Source: Streptomyces megasporus (GTDB taxonomy: Bacteria > Actinomycetota > Actinomycetes > Streptomycetales > Streptomycetaceae). From it: a stretch of DNA of 64,000 bases. A program made the translations under genes and the position numbers. Positions 18,464 to 27,222 of this stretch are shown here, piece by piece. How positions within the stretch are numbered: the first letter of the stretch is position 1; each line of letters begins with the position of its first letter. The notes under the pieces were generated by a model, which was not told where the DNA came from, ran no database searches, and was given only the letters and a program-made list of their open reading frames with translations. Location of the stretch: positions 62,001-126,000 of the forward strand of contig NZ_JODL01000014.1 of the NCBI RefSeq assembly GCF_000718985.1, in the 5' to 3' direction.

Positions 18464-19417
18464 TCAGAAGGCGTCGGCCGGGATCACTCCCAGCCGTCCC
18501 GCCTTGAAGTCCTCGAACGCCTGGACCAGTTCGGCGTGGCTGTTCATCACGAACGGGCCGTAGTGGGCCATCGGCTCGCGGATCGGCAGGCCACCGAGCA
18601 GGACCACCTCGAAGTTCGCGCTGCGGGAGTCCTGGTGCTCGTCGGCGCGGATGGTGAGCGCGTCGCCGTCGCCGAAGACGACCGCCTGCCCCATGCCGAA
18701 GGGCCGCTTCTCCCCGCCGGCGAAGCCCTGGCCCGCCAGGCCGTACGCGAGGGCGTTGAAGTCCGACCGCCAGGGCAGCGTGACCTCGGCTCCGGGGCTC
18801 ACCGAGGCGTGGATCATCGTGATCGGGGTGTGCGTGACGCCCGGGCCCTCGTGCCCCTCCAGCTCCCCCGCGATGACGCGCAGGAGCGCGCCGCCGTCGC
18901 CCGACGTCAGCAGCTTGACGCTGCCGCCGCGGATGTCCTGGTAGCGGGGGTCGGACATCTTGTGCTTGGCGGGCAGGTTGACCCATAGCTGCAACCCGTG
19001 GAAGAGGCCGCCGGACATGACCAGCTCCTCGGGCGGGGTCTCGATGTGCAGGAGGCCGGAGCCCGCGGTCATCCACTGGGTGTCGCCGTCGGTGATGGCG
19101 CCGCCGCCGCCGTGCGAGTCCCGGTGGATGAAGGCGCCGTCGATGATGTACGTCACGGTCTCGAAGCCGCGGTGGGGATGCCAGGGCGTCCCCTTCGGCT
19201 CGCCGGCCTCGTAATCCACCTCGCCCATCTGGTCCATCATGATGAACGGGTCCAGGCGTCTGTAGTCGATGCCGGCGAACGCGCGGCGCACGGGGAAACC
19301 CTCCCCCTCGAAGCCGGAGGGGGCCGTGGCCACCTGGAGGACGCGCCGCGACCGGGCGTCCACGGAAGCGGTGACACGGGGCAGTACGAGCGGGTTCTCG
19401 ACCGTGATCGCGGGCAT
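18464..19417 (-). CDS. pirin family protein
   Basis: A 317-residue bicupin. The N-terminal pirin cupin holds the metal cluster His-Pro-His-Arg-Gly-Phe-Glu (about 76-82) and later His-Ile-Glu-Thr; Asp-Thr-Gln-Trp-Met-Thr-Ala-Gly is the usual second block. Pirins bind Fe or other metals; some act as quercetinases and others as redox regulators. ATG 19417 is chosen because GAGGAGG sits 5-11 bases before it; an in-frame codon at 19459 would place the promoter repeat inside the gene. A direct repeat upstream suggests control by a MarR/HxlR-type factor. Confidence 0.9.
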   Translation of the reverse strand: MPAITVENPLVLPRVTASVDARSRRVLQVATAPSGFEGEGFPVRRAFAGIDYRRLDPFIMMDQMGEVDYEAGEPKGTPWHPHRGFETVTYIIDGAFIHRDSHGGGGAITDGDTQWMTAGSGLLHIETPPEELVMSGGLFHGLQLWVNLPAKHKMSDPRYQDIRGGSVKLLTSGDGGALLRVIAGELEGHEGPGVTHTPITMIHASVSPGAEVTLPWRSDFNALAYGLAGQGFAGGEKRPFGMGQAVVFGDGDALTIRADEHQDSRSANFEVVLLGGLPIREPMAHYGPFVMNSHAELVQAFEDFKAGRLGVIPADAF

Positions 19418-19453
19418 GGGGACCTCCTCGGCAGATGCTGGAAGTCCATAGTA

Positions 19454-19467
19454 GTTCAACGTTCAAC
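19454..19467 (-). promoter_or_regulatory. GTTCAAC direct repeat in the pirin promoter
   Basis: GTTCAACGTTCAAC (plus-strand reading) is a perfect 7-bp direct repeat. Read on the minus strand it is followed directly by TACTAT, a fair -10 hexamer. A regulator bound here would block the promoter of the pirin gene. Confidence 0.45.
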
Positions 19468-19536
19468 ATTCCACCAGGCCGGGTCCGTCACACGGCCGGG
19501 CACGCACGGCCGGGCGCGGATCGGCGGATCGGCGGA

Positions 19537-20073
19537 TCAGTCGCCGTACATCCGGCGCATCGCGAAGTCGACCATCTCCTCCACCGCCTTGGCGTCGAAG
19601 ACGATCCGGTGCTCACCCTCCATGTCCAGCACGAAGCCGTAGCCCGAGGGCAGCAGGTCGAGCACCTCCGCGCCGGTGATCACGAAGTACTTCGACTCCT
19701 TGCCCGCGTACGCGCGCAGCTCCTTGAGCGTGGTGAACATCGGGATCACCGGCTGCTGGGTGTTGTGCAGGGCCAGGAATCCGGGGGTGTCGCCGCGCGG
19801 GCAGTACACCTTCGACGTGGCGAAGACCGCCTGGAAGTCCTCGGCGGACATCGCGCCCGTGGTGAAGGCCCGGACGGCCTCGGCGAGGGACGGCGGCGAC
19901 GGCTCCGGGTAGTGCGGCGGCGGCTGCTGACCGTAGGCGGGCGGCGGCTGCTGGGAGGCGTAGTGCTGCTGTCCGGCGTGCGCGCCGTGCCCGGGGTGTC
20001 CGGCGTGCCCGGGGTGGCCGCCGGCGTGACCGGCGTGCCGGCCCGCGTTTCCGGTCTGGTCGTAGCCGTACAT
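19537..20073 (-). CDS. SseB family protein with His/Gly-rich N-terminus
   Basis: A 178-residue protein. Residues 9-37 are Gly/His/Ala-rich with eight His spaced about three apart (13, 16, 20, 23, 26, 29, 32, 37). A Gln/Pro/Tyr stretch to about 60 follows, then an SseB N-terminal domain (about 62-178; Phe-Ala-Thr-Ser-Lys-Val-Tyr-Cys-Pro, Pro-Met-Phe-Thr-Thr-Leu-Lys-Glu-Leu). SseB-like proteins in Streptomyces are often tied to type VII secretion or have no known role. The His spacing could bind metal. ATG 20073 lacks a good ribosome site; the upstream frame to 20187 shows no similarity. Confidence 0.75.
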   Translation of the reverse strand: MYGYDQTGNAGRHAGHAGGHPGHAGHPGHGAHAGQQHYASQQPPPAYGQQPPPHYPEPSPPSLAEAVRAFTTGAMSAEDFQAVFATSKVYCPRGDTPGFLALHNTQQPVIPMFTTLKELRAYAGKESKYFVITGAEVLDLLPSGYGFVLDMEGEHRIVFDAKAVEEMVDFAMRRMYGD

Positions 20074-20215
20074 GGGCGTAAGGGTATCGACTCCCGGGCC
20101 GCCCGGAGCACGGCGGGAACCGCTTCCGGCCGGGCCGGGACGGCGCCGCCCGGAGCCGGACGGGCCGCCCGGGAGGAGTTCGGTCACAGTCGGGCGGATC
20201 GGGGTTGATTCTTAT

Positions 20216-20227
20216 TACCGACGGGTA
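20216..20227 (+). promoter_or_regulatory. TACC-N4-GGTA palindrome upstream of acyl-CoA dehydrogenase
   Basis: TACC-GACG-GGTA lies 73 bases before the dehydrogenase start codon in a patch with unusual A/T content (TTGATTCTTATTACC). It is a candidate binding site for a TetR-type fatty-acid regulator. Confidence 0.4.
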
Positions 20228-20299
20228 GCATGATGACAGCAACTCAGTTGGTACGCGTATGCGAGGACCCTCCTCCCTATCCACTACGGAGCCGTCGCC

Positions 20300-22126
20300 A
20301 TGGGGCACTACAAGTCGAATCTCCGCGACATCGAGTTCAACCTCTTCGAGGTCCTCGGCCGCGACACGGTGTACGGCACCGGCCCGTTCGCGGAGATGGA
20401 CGTCGAGACCGCCAAGAGCGTCCTGTCCGAGATCGCACGTCTGGCCGAGAACGAGCTGGCCGCCTCCTTCGAGGACGCCGACCGCAACCCGCCGGTGTTC
20501 GACCCGGAGACCAACACCGCGCCGGTCCCGGCCTCCTTCAAGAAGAGCTACCAGGCGTACATGGACGCCGAGTGGTGGCGACTGGGCATCCCGGAGGAGA
20601 TCGGCGGCACCACCGTCCCGCGCTCCCTGCTGTGGGCCTTCGCCGAGACGATCCTCGGCTCCAACCCGGCCGTGTGGATGTACGCGTCCGGCCCCGCCTT
20701 CGCGGGCGTCCTCCACGAGGAGGGCACCGAGGAGCAGAAGAAGATAGCCAAGCTCATGGCGGACAAGCAGTGGGGCTCCACCATGGTCCTCACCGAGCCC
20801 GACGCGGGCTCCGACGTGGGCGCGGGCCGTGCCAAGGCCGTCAAGCAGGAGGACGGCAGTTGGCACATCGAGGGCGTCAAGCGCTTCATCACCTCGGGCG
20901 AGCACGACATGTCCGAGAACATCATCCACTTCGTCCTCGCCCGCCCCGAGGGCCACGGCCCCGGCACCAAGGGCCTGTCCCTGTTCATCGTCCCGAAGTA
21001 CGACTTCGACTGGGAGACCGGTGAGCTCGGCGAGCGCAACGGCGTCTACGCCACCAACGTCGAGCACAAGATGGGCCTGCGCGTCTCCAACACCTGCGAG
21101 ATGACCTTCGGCGCCAACCACCCGGCCAAGGGCTGGCTGATGGGCGAGAAGCACGACGGCATCCGCCAGATGTTCAAGATCATCGAGTTCGCGCGGATGA
21201 TGGTCGGCACGAAGGCCATCGCCACCCTGTCCACCGGCTACCTCAACGCGCTGGAGTACGCCAAGGAGCGCGTCCAGGGCGCCGACCTGGCCCAGTTCAC
21301 GGACAAGACCGCCCCGCGCGTCACCATCACCCACCACCCCGACGTGCGCCGCTCGCTGATGACGCAGAAGGCGTACGCCGAGGGCATGCGCTCCCTGGTG
21401 CTCTACACCGCCGCCGTCCAGGACGAGGTCCTGGCCAAGGAGGCCGCCGGCGAGGACGCCTCCGCCGCCAAGCGCCTGAACGACCTGCTGCTGCCGATCG
21501 TCAAGGGCTACGGCTCGGAGAAGTCCTACGAGCAGCTCGCGCAGTCCCTGCAGACCCTGGGCGGCTCCGGCTACCTGCAGGAGTACCCGATCGAGCAGTA
21601 CATCCGGGACTCCAAGATCGACACCCTCTACGAGGGCACCACCGCCATCCAGGGCCAGGACTTCTTCTTCCGGAAGATCGTCCGCGACCAGGGCCAGGCC
21701 CTGACCGCGATGTCCGAGGAGATCAAGAAGTTCCTGGCCGAGGCCGCCGGCGGCGAGGAGCTGGCCGAGGCCCGCGACCGGCTCGCCAAGGCCGCCGGGG
21801 ACCTGGAGGCCATCGTCGGCACCATGCTGACCGACCTGGCCGCCACCGAGAAGGACGTGAAGTCCATCTACAAGGTCGGCCTGAACACCACCCGTCTGCT
21901 GATGGCCGCCGGTGACGTCGTCGTCGGCTACCTGCTCCTCAAGGGCGCGGCCGTCGCCGCCGACAAGCTCCCGAACGCCTCCGCGAAGGACAAGTCCTTC
22001 TACGCGGGCAAGATCGCGGCGGCGAAGTTCTTCGCGGCCAACGTCCTGCCGGGCCTGGCCGTCCAGCGGCAGATCGCCGAGGCCACCGACCTGTCGGTGA
22101 TGGAGCTGCCCGAAGAGGCGTTCTGA
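20300..22126 (+). CDS. acyl-CoA dehydrogenase with C-terminal extension
   Basis: A 608-residue flavoprotein, larger than the classic 380-residue form. It has the acyl-CoA dehydrogenase N, middle ([10 protein letters not shown] near 165-175) and C domains, then an additional helical C-terminal domain (about 470-600, PF12806 type). The [11 protein letters not shown] block near 445 includes the likely catalytic base. It oxidises a fatty acyl-CoA to the 2-enoyl-CoA with FAD in beta-oxidation. GGAG precedes ATG 20300. It is transcribed alone, ending in two strong hairpins. Confidence 0.92.
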   Translation: MGHYKSNLRDIEFNLFEVLGRDTVYGTGPFAEMDVETAKSVLSEIARLAENELAASFEDADRNPPVFDPETNTAPVPASFKKSYQAYMDAEWWRLGIPEEIGGTTVPRSLLWAFAETILGSNPAVWMYASGPAFAGVLHEEGTEEQKKIAKLMADKQWGSTMVLTEPDAGSDVGAGRAKAVKQEDGSWHIEGVKRFITSGEHDMSENIIHFVLARPEGHGPGTKGLSLFIVPKYDFDWETGELGERNGVYATNVEHKMGLRVSNTCEMTFGANHPAKGWLMGEKHDGIRQMFKIIEFARMMVGTKAIATLSTGYLNALEYAKERVQGADLAQFTDKTAPRVTITHHPDVRRSLMTQKAYAEGMRSLVLYTAAVQDEVLAKEAAGEDASAAKRLNDLLLPIVKGYGSEKSYEQLAQSLQTLGGSGYLQEYPIEQYIRDSKIDTLYEGTTAIQGQDFFFRKIVRDQGQALTAMSEEIKKFLAEAAGGEELAEARDRLAKAAGDLEAIVGTMLTDLAATEKDVKSIYKVGLNTTRLLMAAGDVVVGYLLLKGAAVAADKLPNASAKDKSFYAGKIAAAKFFAANVLPGLAVQRQIAEATDLSVMELPEEAF

Positions 22127-22162
22127 CGACCGTCCGCCGGGCGTCCCATGACGACGCCCGGG

Positions 22163-22195
22163 GTGCCGCCCGCCGCCGTCGGCGGCGGGCGGCAC
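22163..22195 (+). terminator. strong hairpin terminator
   Basis: A perfect inverted repeat with 16-nt arms starting GTGCCGCCCGCCGCCG and a single central base lies 36 bases after the acyl-CoA dehydrogenase stop. Confidence 0.8.
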
Positions 22196-22200
22196 CGCCG

Positions 22201-22242
22201 CGAGGGCCCCGTTCCCAGGTCAGGGGGGAACGGGGCCCCTCG
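22201..22242. terminator. second hairpin directly after the first
   Basis: CGAGGGCCCCGTTCCC pairs with GGGAACGGGGCCCCTCG (one bulged G) over a 9-base loop. It starts 5 bases after the previous hairpin and ends 29 bases before the aminopeptidase start. Confidence 0.7.
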
Positions 22243-22271
22243 CCTTCACGGTCGTTCGTATGCTGGGACAC

Positions 22272-23576
22272 ATGAGCAATCCCAGTCGTTTCGATCGCGG
22301 ACACACCGACGACCTGGTGTCCTTCCTCACCGCCTCGCCCACTCCGTACCACGCGGTGGCGAGCACCGCCGAACGGCTGGAGAAGGCGGGATTCCGCCAG
22401 GTGGCCGAGACCGACGCCTGGGACGGCGACAGCGGCGGGAAGTACGTGCTGCGCGGCGGCGCGATCATCGCCTGGTACGTCCCGGAACACGCCGACGCCG
22501 CCACCCCCTTCCGGATCGTCGGCGCCCACACCGACTCCCCCAACCTGCGCGTCAAGCCCGTCCCCGACACCGGCGCGGCCGGCTGGCGGCAGGTCGCCGT
22601 CGAGATCTACGGCGGCGCCCTGCTCAACACCTGGCTCGACCGCGACCTGGGCCTGGCCGGACGGCTGACGCTGCGCGACGGCTCCACCCGCCTGGTGAAC
22701 GTCGACCGCCCGCTGCTGCGCGTGCCCCAGCTCGCCATCCACCTGGACCGGCAGGTCAACGACGGGCTGAAGCTGGACCGGCAGCGCCACATGACCCCCG
22801 TGTGGGGCCTGGGCGAACCGCGCGAGGGCGACCTGATCGACTTCCTCGCCGACGAGGCCGGACTGCGCGCCTCGGACATCGCCGGCTGGGACCTGATGGT
22901 CCACAGCGTCGAACCGCCCGCCTACCTCGGCCGCGACCGCGAACTGCTCGCCGCTCCGCGCCTGGACAACCTGCTCTCCGTCCACGCCGCCACGGCCGCG
23001 CTGACCGCCGTCGCCCAGTGGGACCGGGAGAACGGCGGCGAGCTGCCGTACGTCCCGGTGCTGGCCGCCTTCGACCACGAGGAGAACGGCAGCCAGTCCG
23101 ACACCGGCGCCGAGAGCCCGCTGCTGGGCACCGTGCTGGAACGGTCCGTCCTCGCCCGCGGCGGCACCTTCGAGGACCGCGCGCGGGCGTACGCCGGGAC
23201 GATCTGCCTCTCCTCGGACACCGGCCACGCCGTCCACCCCAACTACACCGAGCGCCACGAGCCGGGCCACCAGCCGCTGCCCAACGGCGGCCCGATCCTC
23301 AAGGTGAACGTCAACCAGCGCTACGCCACCGACGGCACCGGACGCGCCGTCTTCGCGGCGGCCTGCGAGCGGGCCGAGGTGCCCTGGCAGTCGTTCGTCT
23401 CCAACAACGCCATCCCCTGCGGGACGACGATCGGCCCGATCACCGCCGCGCGGCACGGCATCACCACCGTGGACATCGGCGTGGCGGTCCTGTCGATGCA
23501 CTCGGCGCGGGAGCTGTGCGGCGCCGACGACCCCCACCTGCTGGCGAACACCCTGGTGTCCTTCCTCCGCGGCTGA
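22272..23576 (+). CDS. M18 family aminopeptidase
   Basis: A 434-residue zinc aminopeptidase of the M18 (aspartyl aminopeptidase) family. Metal ligands: His and Asp in Gly-Ala-His-Thr-Asp-Ser-Pro-Asn (about 85), the catalytic pair in Phe-Asp-His-Glu-Glu-Asn-Gly-Ser (about 275), Asp in Ser-Ser-Asp-Thr-Gly-His (about 318) and His in Ser-Met-His-Ser-Ala-Arg-Glu (about 412). It removes N-terminal, usually acidic, residues in the cytoplasm. ATG 22272 is preceded by TATGCT about 8 bases upstream, a possible -10 region, so the transcript may be nearly leaderless. Confidence 0.92.
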   Translation: MSNPSRFDRGHTDDLVSFLTASPTPYHAVASTAERLEKAGFRQVAETDAWDGDSGGKYVLRGGAIIAWYVPEHADAATPFRIVGAHTDSPNLRVKPVPDTGAAGWRQVAVEIYGGALLNTWLDRDLGLAGRLTLRDGSTRLVNVDRPLLRVPQLAIHLDRQVNDGLKLDRQRHMTPVWGLGEPREGDLIDFLADEAGLRASDIAGWDLMVHSVEPPAYLGRDRELLAAPRLDNLLSVHAATAALTAVAQWDRENGGELPYVPVLAAFDHEENGSQSDTGAESPLLGTVLERSVLARGGTFEDRARAYAGTICLSSDTGHAVHPNYTERHEPGHQPLPNGGPILKVNVNQRYATDGTGRAVFAAACERAEVPWQSFVSNNAIPCGTTIGPITAARHGITTVDIGVAVLSMHSARELCGADDPHLLANTLVSFLRG

Positions 23577-23756
23577 GGAACCGCACGGGACACCGCACGA
23601 GGGGGCACCGCACGGACACCGGAAAATCCCCTCGGCAGGGGCCTCCTGACGGGGCGTCCGGCCCGTCACGCGCCGGACGTCCCGAATGTCCGTGCCGTCT
23701 CGGGGTATCCGGCTGGTTGGACGAGCCCGCAACCAGCCGGACGGAGGCGGTTATTC

Positions 23757-23987
23757 ATGGGCATGGCACTGACCATCGTGCTGATCGCGGTGGGCGCGAT
23801 CCTGGCCTTCGCGGTGAACTGGGACATCTCCGGGATCAACCTCGACCTGGTCGGCCTGATCCTGATGGCGGTCGGCTTCATCGGACTGGCCTCGTACGTC
23901 AGCATCTTCAAGCGCCGCCGCGTGCAGCCGCCGAGCCCGGCGGCCCCGGTCATCGAGGAGAACCACCGCCACCAGTGGCGCGCCTGA
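23757..23987 (+). CDS. DUF6458-type small membrane protein
   Basis: A 76-residue protein with two membrane segments: residues 3-20 and about 28-50 (Leu-Val-Gly-Leu-Ile-Leu-Met-Ala-Val-Gly). A basic cytoplasmic loop Lys-Arg-Arg-Arg and a His-containing tail follow. The pattern Val-Asn-Trp-Asp-Ile-Ser-Gly-Ile-Asn-Leu between the two helices is typical of the DUF6458 family, which is of unknown function. GGAGGCGG lies at a good distance before ATG 23757. Confidence 0.75.
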   Translation: MGMALTIVLIAVGAILAFAVNWDISGINLDLVGLILMAVGFIGLASYVSIFKRRRVQPPSPAAPVIEENHRHQWRA

Positions 23988-24020
23988 GGCGCCTGACGCG
24001 CCTGACGCGCCTGACGCGCC
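23980..24020 (+). repeat. 9-bp tandem repeat over a stop codon
   Basis: Unit GCGCCTGAC is repeated at 23989, 23998 and 24007, with a variant first copy (GCGCCTGAG, 23980) that holds the stop of the DUF6458 gene and a partial last copy. Each unit carries a TGA in the same frame, so read-through would meet further stops. Confidence 0.75.
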
Positions 24021-24051
24021 GTCAACGCCTTGCGGAGGGCGGGATGTCGAA

Positions 24052-24099
24052 CACGCGCGTGCGGCCCGGCCGTTCCCACGGCCGGGCCGCACGCGCGTG
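24052..24099. terminator. bidirectional terminator, 22-bp perfect stem
   Basis: The arms at 24052-24073 and 24078-24099 are perfectly complementary with a TCCC loop. It sits between the DUF6458 gene and the convergent thioredoxin/NHL gene. Confidence 0.9.
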
Positions 24100-24106
24100 A
24101 ACGGCG

Positions 24107-25960
24107 CTACGCCTCCTCGTCGTCCATCCCCGCCAGGACCAGCGGCAGCCGGGAGACCCCGCCCGGGGTGACGCGCACCGGGACACCCCAGTCCTGCTGG
24201 TGGACGTGGCAGGCCGGGTACTCGACGTCCGGCGCGTCGTCGCAGGAAGCGGCCATCGCCGAGACGTGCAGCACGCCCTCGGTGACACCGTCGGCGAGCG
24301 TCAACTCCCGTGCCAGATCCGTCCCCTGGCCCGCGCCGTCCGCCAGCAGCTCCGGCGGGGTGGAACCGACCAGCAGCCGAGTCGAGGGGCCGTGGCGCTC
24401 GTCGAGCTTCTGGCCGGGCGGGGCCTGGAAGACCACGTCCAGCCTCAGCCTCCCCGGCGCCACCTCGGTCGCCTCGCGCTGTGTGCGGTGGGCCACCGAC
24501 TCGACCCGCACCGCCTCCTCGGGGAGCCGCAGCCGGGTCAGCCGGTGGCGGGCGGACTCCACGACCACGATGTCCCCGTCGACCAGGACGGCCCCGGACG
24601 GCTCGCGCAGATCCGTGGCGAGCGTGGAGACCTCACCGGTGGCGGGGTCGTAGCGGCGCAGCGCGTGGTTGTAGGTGTCGCACACCGCCACCGACCGGTC
24701 GGGCAGGACGGTGACGCCCAGCGGGTGCTGGAACAGCGCCTGGTCGGCCGCGCCGTCCCGGTGCCCGAAGTCGAACAGTCCGGTGCCGACGGCGGTGCGG
24801 ACGACGAACCCGTCCCCGTCCCCGTCGCCGTCCCCGTCGTCGGCGCGCTCGATCCGGCGCAGGGCGGAGGTCTCGGAGTCGGCCACCCACAGCCGGTCGC
24901 CGTCGGCCGCGAGCCCGGACGGCTGCGCGAACCACGCCTGGTCGGCCGGACCGTCGACCAGGCCCTCGTTGGTGGTACCCGCCGCCACGGCCACGGTCTC
25001 CGCGTCCGGGTCGTACGTCCACAGTTGGTGGATGCCGGCCATGGCGATCCACAGCCGGTCCGCCCACCAGGCCACGTCCCACGGCGAGGAGAGGTCCACC
25101 TCGCGCGCCGGGCCCGAGGTCGCCGAGCCCTGCCACCACTGGCGGCCGGTCCCGGCGAGCGTGGAGACCTCGCCGGTGGCGGGGTCGTAGCGGCGCAGCG
25201 CGTGGTTGACGGTGTCGGCGACCACCACCGACCGGTCGGGCAGCAGCGCCAGCCCCTGGGGCTCGCTGAACCGCGCCTCCTCCGCCGGCCCGTCCACCAG
25301 GCCCCGCTCGCCGGCGCCGACGTGCCGCACCACCGTCTCCCCGTCCGGCTCCAGCTCCACGAGCCGGTGCCGGGTGGTGTCGCTGACCAGCAGGTTGCCC
25401 GACGGCAGGACGAGCGCCTTGCCGGGGAAGCGCAGGGCGGTCGGAACGGGCTCCGGCGGCACGTAGGGTCCGTCGCCGCGCCGCAGGGTGCCCTTGGCGC
25501 CGTGCTCGGCCTCCAGCTCCTCCACCAGCTTCTCGATGGCGTGGGCGTGCCCCTCGCCCGCGTGCTGGGCGACGACGTACCCCTCGGGGTCGATGACGAC
25601 GAGCGTGGGCCAGGCGCGCACCGCGTACTGCTTCCACGTCGCCAGCTCCGGGTCGTCCAGGACGGGGTGGTGCACCTCGTAGCGCTCGACGGCGTCGACG
25701 ACGGCCTGGTGATCGGCCTCGTGGACGAACTTCGGCGAGTGGACGCCGATGACCACCACGGTGTCGCGGTGCCGCTCCTCCAGCTCGCGCAGCTCGTCCA
25801 GGACGTGCAGGCAGTTGATGCAGCAGAAGGTCCAAAAGTCCAAGATCACAATGCGACCTCGGAGATCCGCGAGCGTCAACTCCTTGCCGCCGGTGTTGAT
25901 CCAGGTGCGTCCCCGCAGTTCAGGGGCTCGAACGCGCGCTCGCTTGGTCATGCCCTCCAT
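24107..25960 (-). CDS. thioredoxin-like domain fused to NHL-repeat propeller
   Basis: About 617 residues. The N-terminal thioredoxin/TlpA-like domain (about 1-165) has the redox motif Cys-Ile-Asn-Cys preceded by Trp-Thr-Phe-Cys, and a cis-Pro in Ala-Trp-Pro-Thr-Leu. A beta-propeller built from NHL repeats follows (about 185-490), with repeated Asn-His-Ala-Leu-Arg-Arg-Tyr-Asp-Pro-Ala-Thr-Gly-Glu-Val blocks. A C-terminal beta domain (about 490-617) has further Cys. It resembles vertebrate NHLRC2. There is no signal peptide, so it is cytoplasmic. The start may be ATG 25960 or ATG 25951. Confidence 0.88.
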   Translation of the reverse strand: MEGMTKRARVRAPELRGRTWINTGGKELTLADLRGRIVILDFWTFCCINCLHVLDELRELEERHRDTVVVIGVHSPKFVHEADHQAVVDAVERYEVHHPVLDDPELATWKQYAVRAWPTLVVIDPEGYVVAQHAGEGHAHAIEKLVEELEAEHGAKGTLRRGDGPYVPPEPVPTALRFPGKALVLPSGNLLVSDTTRHRLVELEPDGETVVRHVGAGERGLVDGPAEEARFSEPQGLALLPDRSVVVADTVNHALRRYDPATGEVSTLAGTGRQWWQGSATSGPAREVDLSSPWDVAWWADRLWIAMAGIHQLWTYDPDAETVAVAAGTTNEGLVDGPADQAWFAQPSGLAADGDRLWVADSETSALRRIERADDGDGDGDGDGFVVRTAVGTGLFDFGHRDGAADQALFQHPLGVTVLPDRSVAVCDTYNHALRRYDPATGEVSTLATDLREPSGAVLVDGDIVVVESARHRLTRLRLPEEAVRVESVAHRTQREATEVAPGRLRLDVVFQAPPGQKLDERHGPSTRLLVGSTPPELLADGAGQGTDLARELTLADGVTEGVLHVSAMAASCDDAPDVEYPACHVHQQDWGVPVRVTPGGVSRLPLVLAGMDDEEA

Positions 25961-25998
25961 GGTGGCACGCCGCTGCGCCTCCCCCGCCCGCCGGTGCC

Positions 25999-26979
25999 TC
26001 ACCCCTTGGGGGTGGAGAGCACGACACGGGCCTCCACCGGCAGGTGGTCGCTGCCCGTGGCGGGGAGGGTGCGCAGGTGGGTGACGGTCGCCCCGCGGGC
26101 CATGACGTGGTCGATCCGGGCGACGGGGAAGGAGGTGGGCCAACTGAAGGCGAAGCCGTCCGTGGCCTCCTTCCCCGTCGAGTCCAGTCGGGACAGCACG
26201 GGGGCGAGTCCGCGGTCGTCCAGGGTGGCGTTGAAGTCGCCCAGCAGGAGCACCCGGGGCTGTTCCTCCGCCGCCAGGGCCCTGCCCAGCAGGATGGCGC
26301 TCTCGTCCCGCCACGCGGTGTCGAAGCCGCTCGACCGGACGCGGACCGAGGGCAGGTGGGCGACGTGGACGGCGACGTCCCCGTGCGGGGTTCGGACGGT
26401 GGCGCGCAGGCCCCGCCTCCAGTCTCCCTCGATGCCCTCGGGCCGGATGTCCAGCGGTCGGACGTCCGTCAGGGGGTGTCTGGACCACAGGCCGACGGTT
26501 CCGACGACCGCGTGGTGGGGGTGGTCCGGTGCCAGCGCCGTCTCGTAGACCGGCCGGACGGCACGGGTGACCTCCTCCAGCGCGATCAGGTCGGCCCCGG
26601 CCTCGGCCAGGGCCCGCGCGGTGTCGTCGTGGTCCGGGTTCACGTCGTTGACGTTGTGCTGGACGACCGTGAGGTCGGCCGCTCCCGGCGTCCGGGGCGT
26701 CAGGGCGTCGTGGCAGAGGACGAGCCAGACCGTCGCGGGCAGCAGCAGGGCCGCCGTGCCGAGCACCGAGCGGCGCCGTGCCGCCACGGCCGCCGGGAGC
26801 GCGAGGACGGCCAGGCCCGTCCACGGCAGGAAGGTCTCCAGCAGGCTTCCGAGGTTGACCCCGGCGTCGGGGACGAGGGAGTGGAGCGCCGGCACGGCGG
26901 CCGACGCCACGGCGAGCGCGGCGGGCAGCCGTCCCCGCGTCCGGGCGGTTCCGTTCCCGGCGTCCTGGTTCGGTCCCAC
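25999..26979 (-). CDS. membrane-anchored endonuclease/exonuclease/phosphatase family protein
   Basis: A 326-residue protein. Three hydrophobic segments (about 17-35, 46-67, 71-90) are followed by an EEP domain (about 103-326) outside the membrane. EEP residues: Val-Val-Gln-His-Asn-Val-Asn, Leu-Ile-Ala-Leu-Glu-Glu-Val (metal Glu 135/136), Leu-Leu-Leu-Gly-Asp-Phe-Asn-Ala (near 252) and Gly-Ser-Asp-His-Leu-Pro-Val (near 313). Family members cleave phosphodiesters of DNA, sphingomyelin or phosphoinositides. GTG 26979 is preferred, with AAGGGGA before it. Confidence 0.82.
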   Translation of the reverse strand: MGPNQDAGNGTARTRGRLPAALAVASAAVPALHSLVPDAGVNLGSLLETFLPWTGLAVLALPAAVAARRRSVLGTAALLLPATVWLVLCHDALTPRTPGAADLTVVQHNVNDVNPDHDDTARALAEAGADLIALEEVTRAVRPVYETALAPDHPHHAVVGTVGLWSRHPLTDVRPLDIRPEGIEGDWRRGLRATVRTPHGDVAVHVAHLPSVRVRSSGFDTAWRDESAILLGRALAAEEQPRVLLLGDFNATLDDRGLAPVLSRLDSTGKEATDGFAFSWPTSFPVARIDHVMARGATVTHLRTLPATGSDHLPVEARVVLSTPKG

Positions 26980-27222
26980 GGTCGTCCCCTTCCGGCCCGG
27001 ATCGGTCGGCCGAGCACGTCCCGCATGACGCGCCGGCGCGGCACCGTGGTTGCCGTGCTCCCGAGCGTCCGGGCGGTCGGTGGCCGGGCACCAGCGCCTC
27101 GGCGCACTCCCCGTACGGTCCGGGCAGGCGCAGCAGATCACCGCGTACGGCGCGTCGGTGACGGCCCTCCCCCGCGTGGTCCCGGCGGGTCTCGGCCCCG
27201 GCGTGTGCGCCGGAGCCGGACG

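Noticed and set aside
23980..24020. Short repeats as a CRISPR array
   Set aside because: Units of 9 bases with no spacers and no cas genes.
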